Below are positions 7,756-15,358 of a stretch of DNA of 41,458 bases, piece after piece. Each line of letters begins with the position of its first letter. The stretch's first letter is position 1. The stretch lies in NCBI GenBank assembly GCA_964642505.1, contig CAZXQY010000010.1, forward strand, positions 1 through 41,458. Direction: 5' to 3'. The position numbers and the translations under genes are program-made. The notes under the pieces were generated by a model. It was not told where the DNA came from. It worked only from the letters and a program-made list of their open reading frames with translations, and ran no database searches. Origin of the DNA: TMED69 sp964642505. GTDB taxonomy: Bacteria > Pseudomonadota > Gammaproteobacteria > Ga0077536.

Positions 7756-10700
7756 AATTGAGATTAGTCTTGAGCCACTTTTCAGCAACTCGTAGCGGAA
7801 TTCTTTTCCTAGCTGCAAACGAACGAGCTTGTTGCATATCGATTTTACCCACACCAAAATACCTCGCCTTTGGGTTAGCGAAAAACCATCCTGATACTGA
7901 AGCAGCAGGCACCATTGCTAAATTTTCGGTTAACAGAACCTTCAACTCTTTTTCGACATTCAATAGCGACCAAATTATTTTTTTTTGGCTATGATCAGGA
8001 CAGGCAGGGTAACCAGGCGCCGGGCGTATTCCAAGGTATTTTTCCTCCAGTAATTCTTCTTTTTCCAATCTTTCTTTCCTAGAATAACCCCAAAATTCTG
8101 TACGCACATGTTCGTGTAGCTTTTCCGCACATGCTTCAGCAAATCTATCGGCAAGAGCTTTTATCATAATGGAGGAATAATCATCTCCCTCAGATTCATA
8201 TCGTCCCGCTAGCTCCTGGATTGGTGAGCCTGCCGTTACCACGAATGCCCCGACATAGTCTTTCACTTGGCTTTCAATTGGGGCAACAAAATCTGCGAGC
8301 GCTAAGTTAAACTGGCCCGACGGCTTCCTTTGCTGTTGCCTTAGACCAACAATCTTAGCAAGGACCTCTTTCCGGTGAGAATTACTGTATATCAAAATAT
8401 CGTCATTATCGACCGAATTAGCGTTGAATATGCCCAGTCTGGCTTTTGCCTGATATCGGTAATCCGATTTTAATTCCTCAAGCATTTTAATGGCATCTTC
8501 CTTGAGTATCGATGCTTGCCGTCCGATCACCTTGTCCGTCAAAATTCGAGGGTATTTGCCGGCCAATTCCCAAGCCATGAAAAAAGGTGTCCAATCGATG
8601 TAGGGTTCGAGTTCTTCAAATGAATAGGAAAGCGAGAATATTTCATTAGAAGTAGGCTCTACAGGATGAATTTTATTCCAATCAATTCGTAATTTGTTTA
8701 AGCGAGCCTGTTCTAATTCAACTAACTTATCTTCTCTTTGTCGATGGTTGTATCTGACTCTCAGTGTTTCGTACTCATCTTTTAGTCGGGAGATATAGTC
8801 TCGCCGTAAGTCTTCGCTTAAAAGATTAGTCGTAACACCCACAGCTCTAGAAGCGTCCTTGACATGTATTGTTGTCCCATTCTTGTAGACCGGATCGATT
8901 TTAACGGCGGCGTGTGTTCTAGACGTCGTAGCTCCCCCAATTAATAACGGTATTGTCAACCCTCTTTGCTCCATCTCTTTAGCGACATAAATCATTTCAT
9001 CCAAGGAAGGAGTGATCAGACCACTTAGCCCGATTAAGTCAGCTTTATGTTTTTCGGTCGCATCGAGTATGCTTTCCAAGGGAGCCATCACTCCTAAATC
9101 AATGATTTCATAACCATTACATTGCAAGACTACACTGACGATATTTTTACCTATATCATGTACGTCTCCTTTCACCGTAGCAATCACTATCGTGCCTTTG
9201 GTCGTGTTGTTTCTTTCACCTTTAGCTTCCATAAAGGGTAGTAGGTGAGACACCGCCTGCTTCATTACCCTGGCGCTTTTTACAACCTGTGGAAGAAACA
9301 TTTTCCCGCTTCCAAATAAGTCACCTACCACGTTCATTCCATCCATTAACGGACCTTCGATTATATCGAGAGGTGTGTCTACCTCCAGCCTTAGGGATTC
9401 AGTATCATCAACAATGTGTTCACTAATTCCATGAACTAGTGCATGTATCAGTCTTTCCTTTAAACTTTTCGAACGCCACCCCTTATCAATTATCTTTTTC
9501 TCCGGTCCTGTCTTAGTATTTTGGGCTATTTTAGTTAACTCCTCAGTGGCGTCAGCCCGCTGGTTAAACAACAGAGTTTCTATTTTGTTAAGTAAATTCT
9601 TTTCTATGTCTTCATAAATTCCTAACTGTCCGGCGTTTACGATAGCCATATCAAGTCCAGACTTTATAGCGTGAAATAAGAACGCCGAATGTATGCCCTC
9701 CCGAAGAGCATTATTTCCTCGAAAGGCGAACGAAACATTGCTAAGCCCGCCGTTTACCAGGCAAAAAGGTAGTTCCTTCTTTATTTTTTTTGTGGCAGAA
9801 AAAAAATCTTGAGCATAATTATTATGCTCCGAAATTCCGGTTCCCACAGTTAAGATATTAGGATCAAAAATGATGTCTTCTGGTGGAAAATCAAGCCCGT
9901 CGACTAAAAGTCGATAACTTCTTTCACAGATTTCAAACTTTCGTTTACTAGTTGTTGCCTGGCCAGACTCATCAAAGGCCATGACCACAACCGCGGCTCC
10001 ATAAAGACGTATCTTGTCGGCTTTTTCTAAAAACTTAGATTCTCCGTCTTTCAAACTTATTGAATTAACTATTCCCTTTCCTTGTATACACTGCAAACCT
10101 GTTTCTAAAACCTTCCAATCAGAGGAATCAATCATTACGGGTACACGACTTATTTCTGGCTCCGAAGCAAGCAAGTTTAGAAAACTTCTCATCAATCCAA
10201 CCGAGTCTAATAATCCCTCATCCATATTAACGTCGATTATTTGCGCCCCATTTTCAACTTGCTGCCTAGCCACTTGAACAGCCTTATCTAATAAGTTTTC
10301 TTTAATTAAACGAGCAAATTTCGGTGAGCCGGTTACATTTGTTCTTTCTCCTATATTAATAAAACCATTGGCTTTCGTGATATTAAGTGCCTCCAAACCA
10401 CTCAGCCTGCAGATTCGTTCTACCGGTACCGGCTCTCTAGGAGCACCGTGGCTCGATACGGCTTGTCTTATAGCCTTGATATGATTCGGAGTAGTTCCGC
10501 AGCAACCACCAAAAATATTAGCAATTTTAGATTTTGAAAAATCCTCGAGTACTCGAGACATGTGTTCTGGAGATTCGGTATATTCACCAAATTCGTTTGG
10601 TAAACCGGCGTTGGGATGAACACTTATGTAACAGTCAGCTATCCGAGACAATTCTTGGATGTAAGGTTTCAAATCTTTTGCTCCGAGAGCGCAATTTAAC

Positions 10701-11422
10701 CCGACAGCAATAGGTTTCGCATGCCGTATAGAATTCCAAAACGCCTCAGGAGTTTGTCCCGAAAGTGTCCGGCCGCTCAAATCAGTTATCGTTCCAGAAA
10801 CAAGAATAGGCAACTCAAGTCCTTTTTCGATAAAACAAGATTTAATAGCGAAAATAGCAGCTTTAGCGTTTAGTGTATCAAAGACAGTCTCTATCATTAT
10901 TACATCGACTCCTCCATCGATTAGACCGTTACAAGCTACTTGAAAAGATCGCACAAGCTCTTCAAAGGTGACGGCTCTCGACGAAGGGTCGTCAACGTGA
11001 TGTGAAATCGATGCCGTTTTGTTCGTTGGCCCAATAACTCCAACAACATATCGCTGATTGGATTCTTCATTGGCCATCATTCTATATTCTTTTATCGCCG
11101 AGTTTGACAGCAAAGCAGACAGTTTATTTAACTCATAAACATACTCTTCAAGTCCATAATCACTTTGGGCTATCGACGTCGCGTTAAAAGTATTCGTACA
11201 AATAAGCTCCGCACCCGCTTCCAAAAACTCAACATGAATATTTTTAATAAGCTCAGGTTGCGAAATGGAAAGTACATCGTTATTCCCGATCAGAGGCAGC
11301 GGATGATTGGCGAAACGTGTGCCCTTAAAATTCGATTCATTAAGCTTCGCGTTTTGTATCATGGTGCCCATAGCACCATCCATAATTACTATCTTATCGC
11401 GGAGTAATGTTTCTAAACTCAT
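7742..11422 (-). CDS. metH: Cobalamin-dependent methionine synthase
   Basis: Transfers the methyl group of 5-methyltetrahydrofolate to homocysteine through bound cobalamin. The ATG at 11422 gives 1226 aa, against 1227 in E. coli, and has AGGTGG about eight bases upstream; the open frame continues to 11548 but that part lies inside lptF. Domains in order: homocysteine/zinc domain (1 to about 330, zinc ligands in VGLNCALG and FGGCCGTTPNHI), pterin domain (FINIGERTNVTGSPKFA, DVNMDEGLLDS), B12 cap and Rossmann domain (GDVHDIGKN with the cobalt-ligand histidine at about 755, GLSGLITPS), and the AdoMet reactivation domain (RPAPGYPACPDH). All modules are present and look functional. It starts 11 bases after the lptF stop and overlaps asnS. 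No cobalamin riboswitch is visible just ahead of it, as it is embedded in the series. Confidence 0.97.
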   Translation of the reverse strand: MSLETLLRDKIVIMDGAMGTMIQNAKLNESNFKGTRFANHPLPLIGNNDVLSISQPELIKNIHVEFLEAGAELICTNTFNATSIAQSDYGLEEYVYELNKLSALLSNSAIKEYRMMANEESNQRYVVGVIGPTNKTASISHHVDDPSSRAVTFEELVRSFQVACNGLIDGGVDVIMIETVFDTLNAKAAIFAIKSCFIEKGLELPILVSGTITDLSGRTLSGQTPEAFWNSIRHAKPIAVGLNCALGAKDLKPYIQELSRIADCYISVHPNAGLPNEFGEYTESPEHMSRVLEDFSKSKIANIFGGCCGTTPNHIKAIRQAVSSHGAPREPVPVERICRLSGLEALNITKANGFINIGERTNVTGSPKFARLIKENLLDKAVQVARQQVENGAQIIDVNMDEGLLDSVGLMRSFLNLLASEPEISRVPVMIDSSDWKVLETGLQCIQGKGIVNSISLKDGESKFLEKADKIRLYGAAVVVMAFDESGQATTSKRKFEICERSYRLLVDGLDFPPEDIIFDPNILTVGTGISEHNNYAQDFFSATKKIKKELPFCLVNGGLSNVSFAFRGNNALREGIHSAFLFHAIKSGLDMAIVNAGQLGIYEDIEKNLLNKIETLLFNQRADATEELTKIAQNTKTGPEKKIIDKGWRSKSLKERLIHALVHGISEHIVDDTESLRLEVDTPLDIIEGPLMDGMNVVGDLFGSGKMFLPQVVKSARVMKQAVSHLLPFMEAKGERNNTTKGTIVIATVKGDVHDIGKNIVSVVLQCNGYEIIDLGVMAPLESILDATEKHKADLIGLSGLITPSLDEMIYVAKEMEQRGLTIPLLIGGATTSRTHAAVKIDPVYKNGTTIHVKDASRAVGVTTNLLSEDLRRDYISRLKDEYETLRVRYNHRQREDKLVELEQARLNKLRIDWNKIHPVEPTSNEIFSLSYSFEELEPYIDWTPFFMAWELAGKYPRILTDKVIGRQASILKEDAIKMLEELKSDYRYQAKARLGIFNANSVDNDDILIYSNSHRKEVLAKIVGLRQQQRKPSGQFNLALADFVAPIESQVKDYVGAFVVTAGSPIQELAGRYESEGDDYSSIMIKALADRFAEACAEKLHEHVRTEFWGYSRKERLEKEELLEEKYLGIRPAPGYPACPDHSQKKIIWSLLNVEKELKVLLTENLAMVPAASVSGWFFANPKARYFGVGKIDMQQARSFAARKRIPLRVAEKWLKTNLNYESE

Positions 11423-11433
11423 CCAAAGACCAC

Positions 11434-12540
11434 CTAACGTTTGAGCTTGAAAGCCTTTAGTAGGCTGGGTAGCTGAAAACTTACTGACCTTTGATGATGT
11501 GAAATGAGAATCATCAGGAACAAAATTGGAATTAAATGAATTGGCCAAAGGCCTATCTCCGGACTAACTACCCCTCTTCCCATCAGGGTTTTACCAGTTG
11601 CCAACAGATTGATGTACGTAAAATAGATTGAAACGACGACTATTAAGCCGAAATGCCATCCACCACTTACTCGATACAAGGCTACCAAAGCCGCAGCTAG
11701 TGGCATTAGGAGGGTACAGATTATAGGGGCAAATCTCCACTGAAGTTCTATTTGATGAAGGATATCTCCTGAGCCTAACAATGAGTGAGAGGGCAGGAAA
11801 CCAACCTGAGAAGGAAAATTCATAACATTTTTGGATTCGATTCGTATTAGATATCGGCCAAATTCAGTTTTGGTAAAATCTAACTGGCCCGCTACACCAT
11901 TGTAGCTCACGCCGTTTTCAAAAACGGCAAACCGATCTCCAGTGCTACGTTGATTTTCTATATAAGCCCTATCTGCTTTAAGCACATCGGAGCTATCATC
12001 TAAGTCTCTCTGTACAAAAGCCTTTTCTAGAAATCTGCCATCGGTCGAGCTTCGTTCCGCAAAAAAAATCTGAGACCTATGCTTGAAATCAGTGAAACGG
12101 CCCGGCTTAACGCCGCCTATTGTGGCTTCATTTTTGGTTTCTTGTTTCAGATGCCTGAGCTGAAGTTCAGTTTCTGGCACCAGGAAAAGCGTTATGAATC
12201 CTACCAATACGGCTGCAATGAGAGATATTTTGAAAATTGTCGTTATTAACATAGCTTGGGAAAAGCCGGCGGACCGCATAGCATTCCACTCGAAATTATT
12301 CTGAATTCTCGTGGTCGCGGAAAACACTCCCAAGAACAATGAAATAGGTATCAAGTCCTTAGTGGATACAAGCATTTTTAGTGCGACGATCGAGACTATA
12401 TGTTGAGGTGCAATCAATCCTTCCGCCGCATCATCCAAAGAATTTCCTATCCGTAAACTCACGTATAGTACGAATAACCCTATAATGATGATAACGCTTA
12501 TTTTTAAAATTTCGCGCGTATAATAGCTGGCTATAATCAA
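11434..12540 (-). CDS. lptF: LPS export ABC transporter permease LptF
   Basis: Inner-membrane permease of the LptB2FGC machine that extracts lipopolysaccharide from the inner membrane. Length is 368 aa (E. coli LptF 366). The N-terminus MIIASYYTREILK fits the LptF opening, and a TTG start is the only candidate there. Hydrophobic segments lie near residues 12-28, 55-75 and 97-122, then a periplasmic beta-jellyroll part (about 130-270), then three C-terminal segments (about 275-350). The GVSYNGVAGQLDFTKTEFGRY stretch (split: GVSYNGVAGQ, FTKTEFGRY) and the ending LWPIHLIPILFL favour LptF over LptG. Unusually, lptG is not next to it: metH follows directly. An extended -10 promoter lies upstream (12619-12647). 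Confidence 0.85.
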   Translation of the reverse strand: MIIASYYTREILKISVIIIIGLFVLYVSLRIGNSLDDAAEGLIAPQHIVSIVALKMLVSTKDLIPISLFLGVFSATTRIQNNFEWNAMRSAGFSQAMLITTIFKISLIAAVLVGFITLFLVPETELQLRHLKQETKNEATIGGVKPGRFTDFKHRSQIFFAERSSTDGRFLEKAFVQRDLDDSSDVLKADRAYIENQRSTGDRFAVFENGVSYNGVAGQLDFTKTEFGRYLIRIESKNVMNFPSQVGFLPSHSLLGSGDILHQIELQWRFAPIICTLLMPLAAALVALYRVSGGWHFGLIVVVSIYFTYINLLATGKTLMGRGVVSPEIGLWPIHLIPILFLMILISHHQRSVSFQLPSLLKAFKLKR

Positions 12541-12597
12541 ATGTACGATGGCCGAATAGAAAGAGATGACTGTTCGTTGCGTCTTTAGTGCAGAAAA

Positions 12598-12626
12598 ATC
12601 ACACGACGAACGTTATTTAGTATAAC
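12598..12626 (+). promoter_or_regulatory. Candidate promoter of the cobalamin adenosyltransferase gene
   Basis: ATCACA (12598-12603, 4 of 6) and TATAAC (12621-12626, 5 of 6) are separated by 17 bases. The expected transcript would begin near 12633 and leave a leader of about 70 bases. Its -10 box overlaps the -10 box of the opposing lptF promoter. Confidence 0.4.
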
Positions 12627-12647
12627 AAGCGTTTTAAAAAGAGTAAA
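12619..12647 (-). promoter_or_regulatory. Candidate extended -10 promoter of the lptF-metH-asnS series
   Basis: Read on the minus strand: TTTACT (-35, 12642-12647), a 17-base spacer, then TATACT (-10, 12619-12624) preceded by TG one base further upstream, giving TGTTATACT. This is a good sigma-70 site. Transcription would start about 12612 and run into lptF with a leader of about 70 bases. It shares bases with the forward promoter of the neighbouring adenosyltransferase gene. Confidence 0.5.
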
Positions 12648-12702
12648 ATTTAGGACTTATGAGTTCATCTATCAAACAACTTGCTAACGGATTGATAAAA
12701 TA

Positions 12703-13245
12703 ATGGGACATAGACTTTCAAAAATATATACAAGAACGGGAGATCTTGGCAATACAGGGTTAGGAGATAACAGTAGGATTGAAAAAAATCATACTCGCAT
12801 GGAAGCTATTGGCGATATAGACGAGCTCAATTGCAATATTGGAGTTTTGTTATCAGAAAAGCTTGACCCACTAACCAAAGATTTACTGGCGACATTACAA
12901 CATGCCCTATTCGATCTAGGGGGTGAACTATCGATACCGGGAGGTAAACTGGTCAAAGAAGAACTCGTAGGTGTTTTAGAAGCAGAAATCGATAGATTAA
13001 ACGAGTCGTTACCACCGTTAAAAGAGTTCATTTTACCCAGGGGGGATAGAAGAGCAACCTATTCTCACGTTTGCCGAGCCATATGCAGAAGAGCAGAGCG
13101 TCGACTAGTCGGACTCAATAAAGAGAGCCAGGATCTCAATCCGACATCGTTAAAAATAATCAATAGGCTCTCAGACTATTTCTTTGTTCTGGCACGTTTT
13201 TTAAATTCTAATTCTTCGCAAGAAGAGATAATGTGGAAAAGATAG
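12703..13245 (+). CDS. ATP:cob(I)alamin adenosyltransferase, PduO type
   Basis: Makes adenosylcobalamin from cob(I)alamin and ATP. The 180 aa protein starts with KIYTRTGDLGNTGLGDNSR, the ATP-binding signature of PduO/MMAB enzymes, followed by AIGDIDELNCNIG. The C-terminal helix region has RRAERRLVGL and the NRLSDYFFVLARFLN motif that forms the cobalamin site. The usual Arg and Asp residues are present, so activity is likely. It is divergent from lptF, with a 162-base shared promoter region. The window has metH nearby, but MetH uses methylcobalamin; AdoCbl would serve another enzyme, such as methylmalonyl-CoA mutase or ribonucleotide reductase, outside this window. Confidence 0.9.
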   Translation: MGHRLSKIYTRTGDLGNTGLGDNSRIEKNHTRMEAIGDIDELNCNIGVLLSEKLDPLTKDLLATLQHALFDLGGELSIPGGKLVKEELVGVLEAEIDRLNESLPPLKEFILPRGDRRATYSHVCRAICRRAERRLVGLNKESQDLNPTSLKIINRLSDYFFVLARFLNSNSSQEEIMWKR

Positions 13246-13283
13246 CTTGACTGTTTAATCCATGATTTCAAGAGGTGACTCTT

Positions 13284-13889
13284 ATGCATATTGCATGCTT
13301 AGATTTTGAAGGTGTTCTGGTTCCTGAGATTTGGTATAACTTGGCAGAGAGGACGGGCATAAACGATCTGAAATTAACAACCAGAGACATTGCTGACTAC
13401 GATGAGTTAATGTCTCTTAGACTAGATGTCCTTAGAAAAAATAAAATCGGCTTCTCCGCATTGCAAGAAGCTGCTGCCGCTTTAACACCGCTGGTCGGCG
13501 CAAAAGATTTCCTCAGCTGGTTGCGAGAGCATTACCAGGTAGCCATTGTCTCGGATACTTTCTACGAATTATGTGCTCCTTTAGTAAAACAACTAGACTA
13601 TCCTCTGATGTTATGTCACCGATTACAAGTAAAAGACGACAATATTGTAGGATATGATCTTAGACAGAAAGATCCCAAACGACAGGTAGTGCTGGCGTTT
13701 CAGCAGATGGCCTACCACGTGGTATCTACAGGGGACTCTTATAATGACATAAGTATGTTACGTCAATCGAACAGGGCTTCCTTATTCAAACCTTCTGATA
13801 AGGTTAAAAAAGATCACCCAGACCTGCCGGTCGCCGAAAACTATGAAGAGCTCAAGACGTTTTTCATTTCGTCCAAGAATCGGGATTGA
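13284..13889 (+). CDS. thrH: ThrH: phosphoserine phosphatase / homoserine phosphotransferase
   Basis: HAD-superfamily enzyme of 201 aa that, in Pseudomonas, dephosphorylates phosphoserine and can pass the phosphate to homoserine. The HAD nucleophile motif is CLDFEGVLVPEIW with Asp7. Later motifs are VSDTFYE (the second HAD motif), a lysine in RQKDPKRQ, and STGDSYNDISML (acidic metal site). The sequence follows P. aeruginosa ThrH along its whole length. I chose ATG 13284 rather than the in-frame GTG at 13275 because AGAGGTG (13271-13277) is placed correctly only for the ATG and the family N-terminus begins there. The 3' end overlaps the convergent gluQ gene by 49 bases. Confidence 0.93.
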   Translation: MHIACLDFEGVLVPEIWYNLAERTGINDLKLTTRDIADYDELMSLRLDVLRKNKIGFSALQEAAAALTPLVGAKDFLSWLREHYQVAIVSDTFYELCAPLVKQLDYPLMLCHRLQVKDDNIVGYDLRQKDPKRQVVLAFQQMAYHVVSTGDSYNDISMLRQSNRASLFKPSDKVKKDHPDLPVAENYEELKTFFISSKNRD

Positions 13890-14743
13890 ACAGCTTCAAG
13901 GACGGAAATATTAGATTCGTAGGTAGCCCATTGTAGCAATCTTTGACAGTTTGCGCTTCGTAGACTGGCTGGTAGATCGAAACCCAAAAAACCCAAAGCA
14001 AAAAGAAGCGCAGACTTACTATTATTGACATCTATAGGATTTGCTCCTGTCTGCTTACTCAGCTTAATCCCCCGCTTGTTCTTGACTAGTGGAATGTGAA
14101 AGAAGTCAGGACAGGGATAACCTAATTTTTCATAAACATAAATATGAAGCGGAGTGCTACTCAACAAGTCTGCGCCACGAACCACCTCACTCACCCCGGC
14201 TTTAGTGTCATCTATAACTACTGCCAAATGATAAGTCGCCTCTCTATCCCTCGTTTTGATCAAAAAATCTCCATGTTTAAGATTAATATCTTCTTCGATA
14301 GTTCCGTAGAGGACATCAAGCAATTGAACTGAATTAACAACCTTAAGTCGAATACCGTGTATTTCATTGGGGCCAATTTTTAGTTCCCGGCAGATACCCG
14401 GATACCGACCCACCGGCAAGCTCTTGCGAGGACATACGCATCGATACGTAAACCCAGCGTTCTGTAGAAACTTAATGGCATTTCTGTATTCTAAATAATT
14501 ATCTCGTTGGAACGAAATGCCATCCCATTTTAAAGAAAGGGAATCAAGAGTTTTTAAAATCAGATCGCGAGCGCCCGTTTTTTCTCTCTTCCTATCTAAA
14601 TCGTCTATCCTAAGGAGCCATCTCCCATCTCTTTGTTTTGCCCGAATGTAGCTAGCTGTAGCGGTTACAACAGAGCCTAGGTGTAGGCCACCAGAGGGAG
14701 ACGGAGCAAAACGCCCTACATATTGTTTGTTATTAAGTTCCAA
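13841..14743 (-). CDS. gluQ: Glutamyl-Q tRNA(Asp) synthetase
   Basis: A GluRS-like enzyme without anticodon-binding domain; it attaches glutamate to the queuosine at position 34 of tRNA(Asp). At 300 aa it has the family length. It opens with YVGRFAPSPSGGLHLGS (the HIGH-equivalent at about 13-24) and LLRIDDLD. A zinc-binding set is seen at Cys102, Cys104, Tyr114 and Cys118 (YRCVCP, YPGICRE). The KMSKS-like site is GIKLSKQTGA. In many proteobacteria it lies beside dksA; here it lies 49 bases downstream of queF on the same strand, which joins two steps of the queuosine story. The last 49 bases overlap the thrH gene on the other strand. Confidence 0.93.
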   Translation of the reverse strand: MELNNKQYVGRFAPSPSGGLHLGSVVTATASYIRAKQRDGRWLLRIDDLDRKREKTGARDLILKTLDSLSLKWDGISFQRDNYLEYRNAIKFLQNAGFTYRCVCPRKSLPVGRYPGICRELKIGPNEIHGIRLKVVNSVQLLDVLYGTIEEDINLKHGDFLIKTRDREATYHLAVVIDDTKAGVSEVVRGADLLSSTPLHIYVYEKLGYPCPDFFHIPLVKNKRGIKLSKQTGANPIDVNNSKSALLFALGFLGFDLPASLRSANCQRLLQWATYESNISVLEAVQSRFLDEMKNVLSSS

Positions 14744-14792
14744 TTTCTAATGTGAACCAGAGACTATTTTCCCAACCATCTATATTTTTCAG

Positions 14793-15188
14793 TTAAAGGC
14801 TGAGCAGTTGCGTTTCAGATTTAGGTTTCCAGTTTTTGCCTTTATGAATACAGGTTACCGTCGGATACGTGCCACCTCTTACGTTGAACTTGGCAACGAG
14901 CTTAGCAAATCTTGGATTAATACTACTAACAATATCGTCTAATATCTTGTTAGATACCGCTTCGTGGAAGCCACTACTGTCCCTATAAGACCAGATATAT
15001 AGTTTAAGAGATTTTAATTCTATACAATACTCATCTGGAACGTACTTTATGTCCATTGTTGCAAAATCCGGCTGTCCTGTAACCGGACATAGGCAAGTGA
15101 ATTCTGGAACCTCAATGTCAATCAAGTAATCTCTGTTTTTATTCGGGTTCTCGAAGGACTTAAGGATTTCTTTTTGTGGTTCGCCCAT
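14793..15188 (-). CDS. queF: NADPH-dependent preQ0 reductase, unimodular QueF
   Basis: Reduces the nitrile of 7-cyano-7-deazaguanine (preQ0) to preQ1 on the way to queuosine. At 131 aa it is the short, single-domain Bacillus-type form (B. subtilis 165 aa), not the 282 aa two-domain form of E. coli. The active site reads EFTCLCPVTGQPDFA: Cys34 corresponds to the nucleophile that forms the thioimide and Asp41 to the general acid. The NADPH/substrate motif ELKSLKLY (58-64 region) and FHEAVSN are present. It is the first gene of a minus-strand pair with gluQ. The start has a GAGAG/ACGGA-like sequence upstream. The 170-base gap to smc holds no clear consensus promoter. Confidence 0.93.
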   Translation of the reverse strand: MGEPQKEILKSFENPNKNRDYLIDIEVPEFTCLCPVTGQPDFATMDIKYVPDEYCIELKSLKLYIWSYRDSSGFHEAVSNKILDDIVSSINPRFAKLVAKFNVRGGTYPTVTCIHKGKNWKPKSETQLLSL

Positions 15189-15358
15189 TTTCCGTTTCTC
15201 TCATCGATTGAAAAGTCTACTTGTTCCGTTTGGACAACTTTGAATTTAATTAGCCCAAAATGATTAACTATATAAACACATATAAAACATGTACTTAAGG
15301 GATTTTCAAGCGTTTTTAAAGTTGTTTTCAACCCTCTGTCTGGGTTATTCTACACGGT

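Noticed and set aside
7756..7857. Upstream extension of the asnS frame (34 extra residues)
   Set aside because: It lies entirely within metH, whose C-terminal domain is conserved, and the family N-terminus fits the ATG at 7755.
11423..11548. Upstream extension of the metH frame (42 extra residues)
   Set aside because: It lies inside lptF; the ATG at 11422 has a ribosome-binding site and gives the normal length.
15189..15358. Promoter or riboswitch (preQ1 type) between queF and smc
   Set aside because: The gap is A/T-rich with several TATA-like strings but none with a well-spaced -35; I could not see a preQ1 aptamer, though a covariance search would decide.
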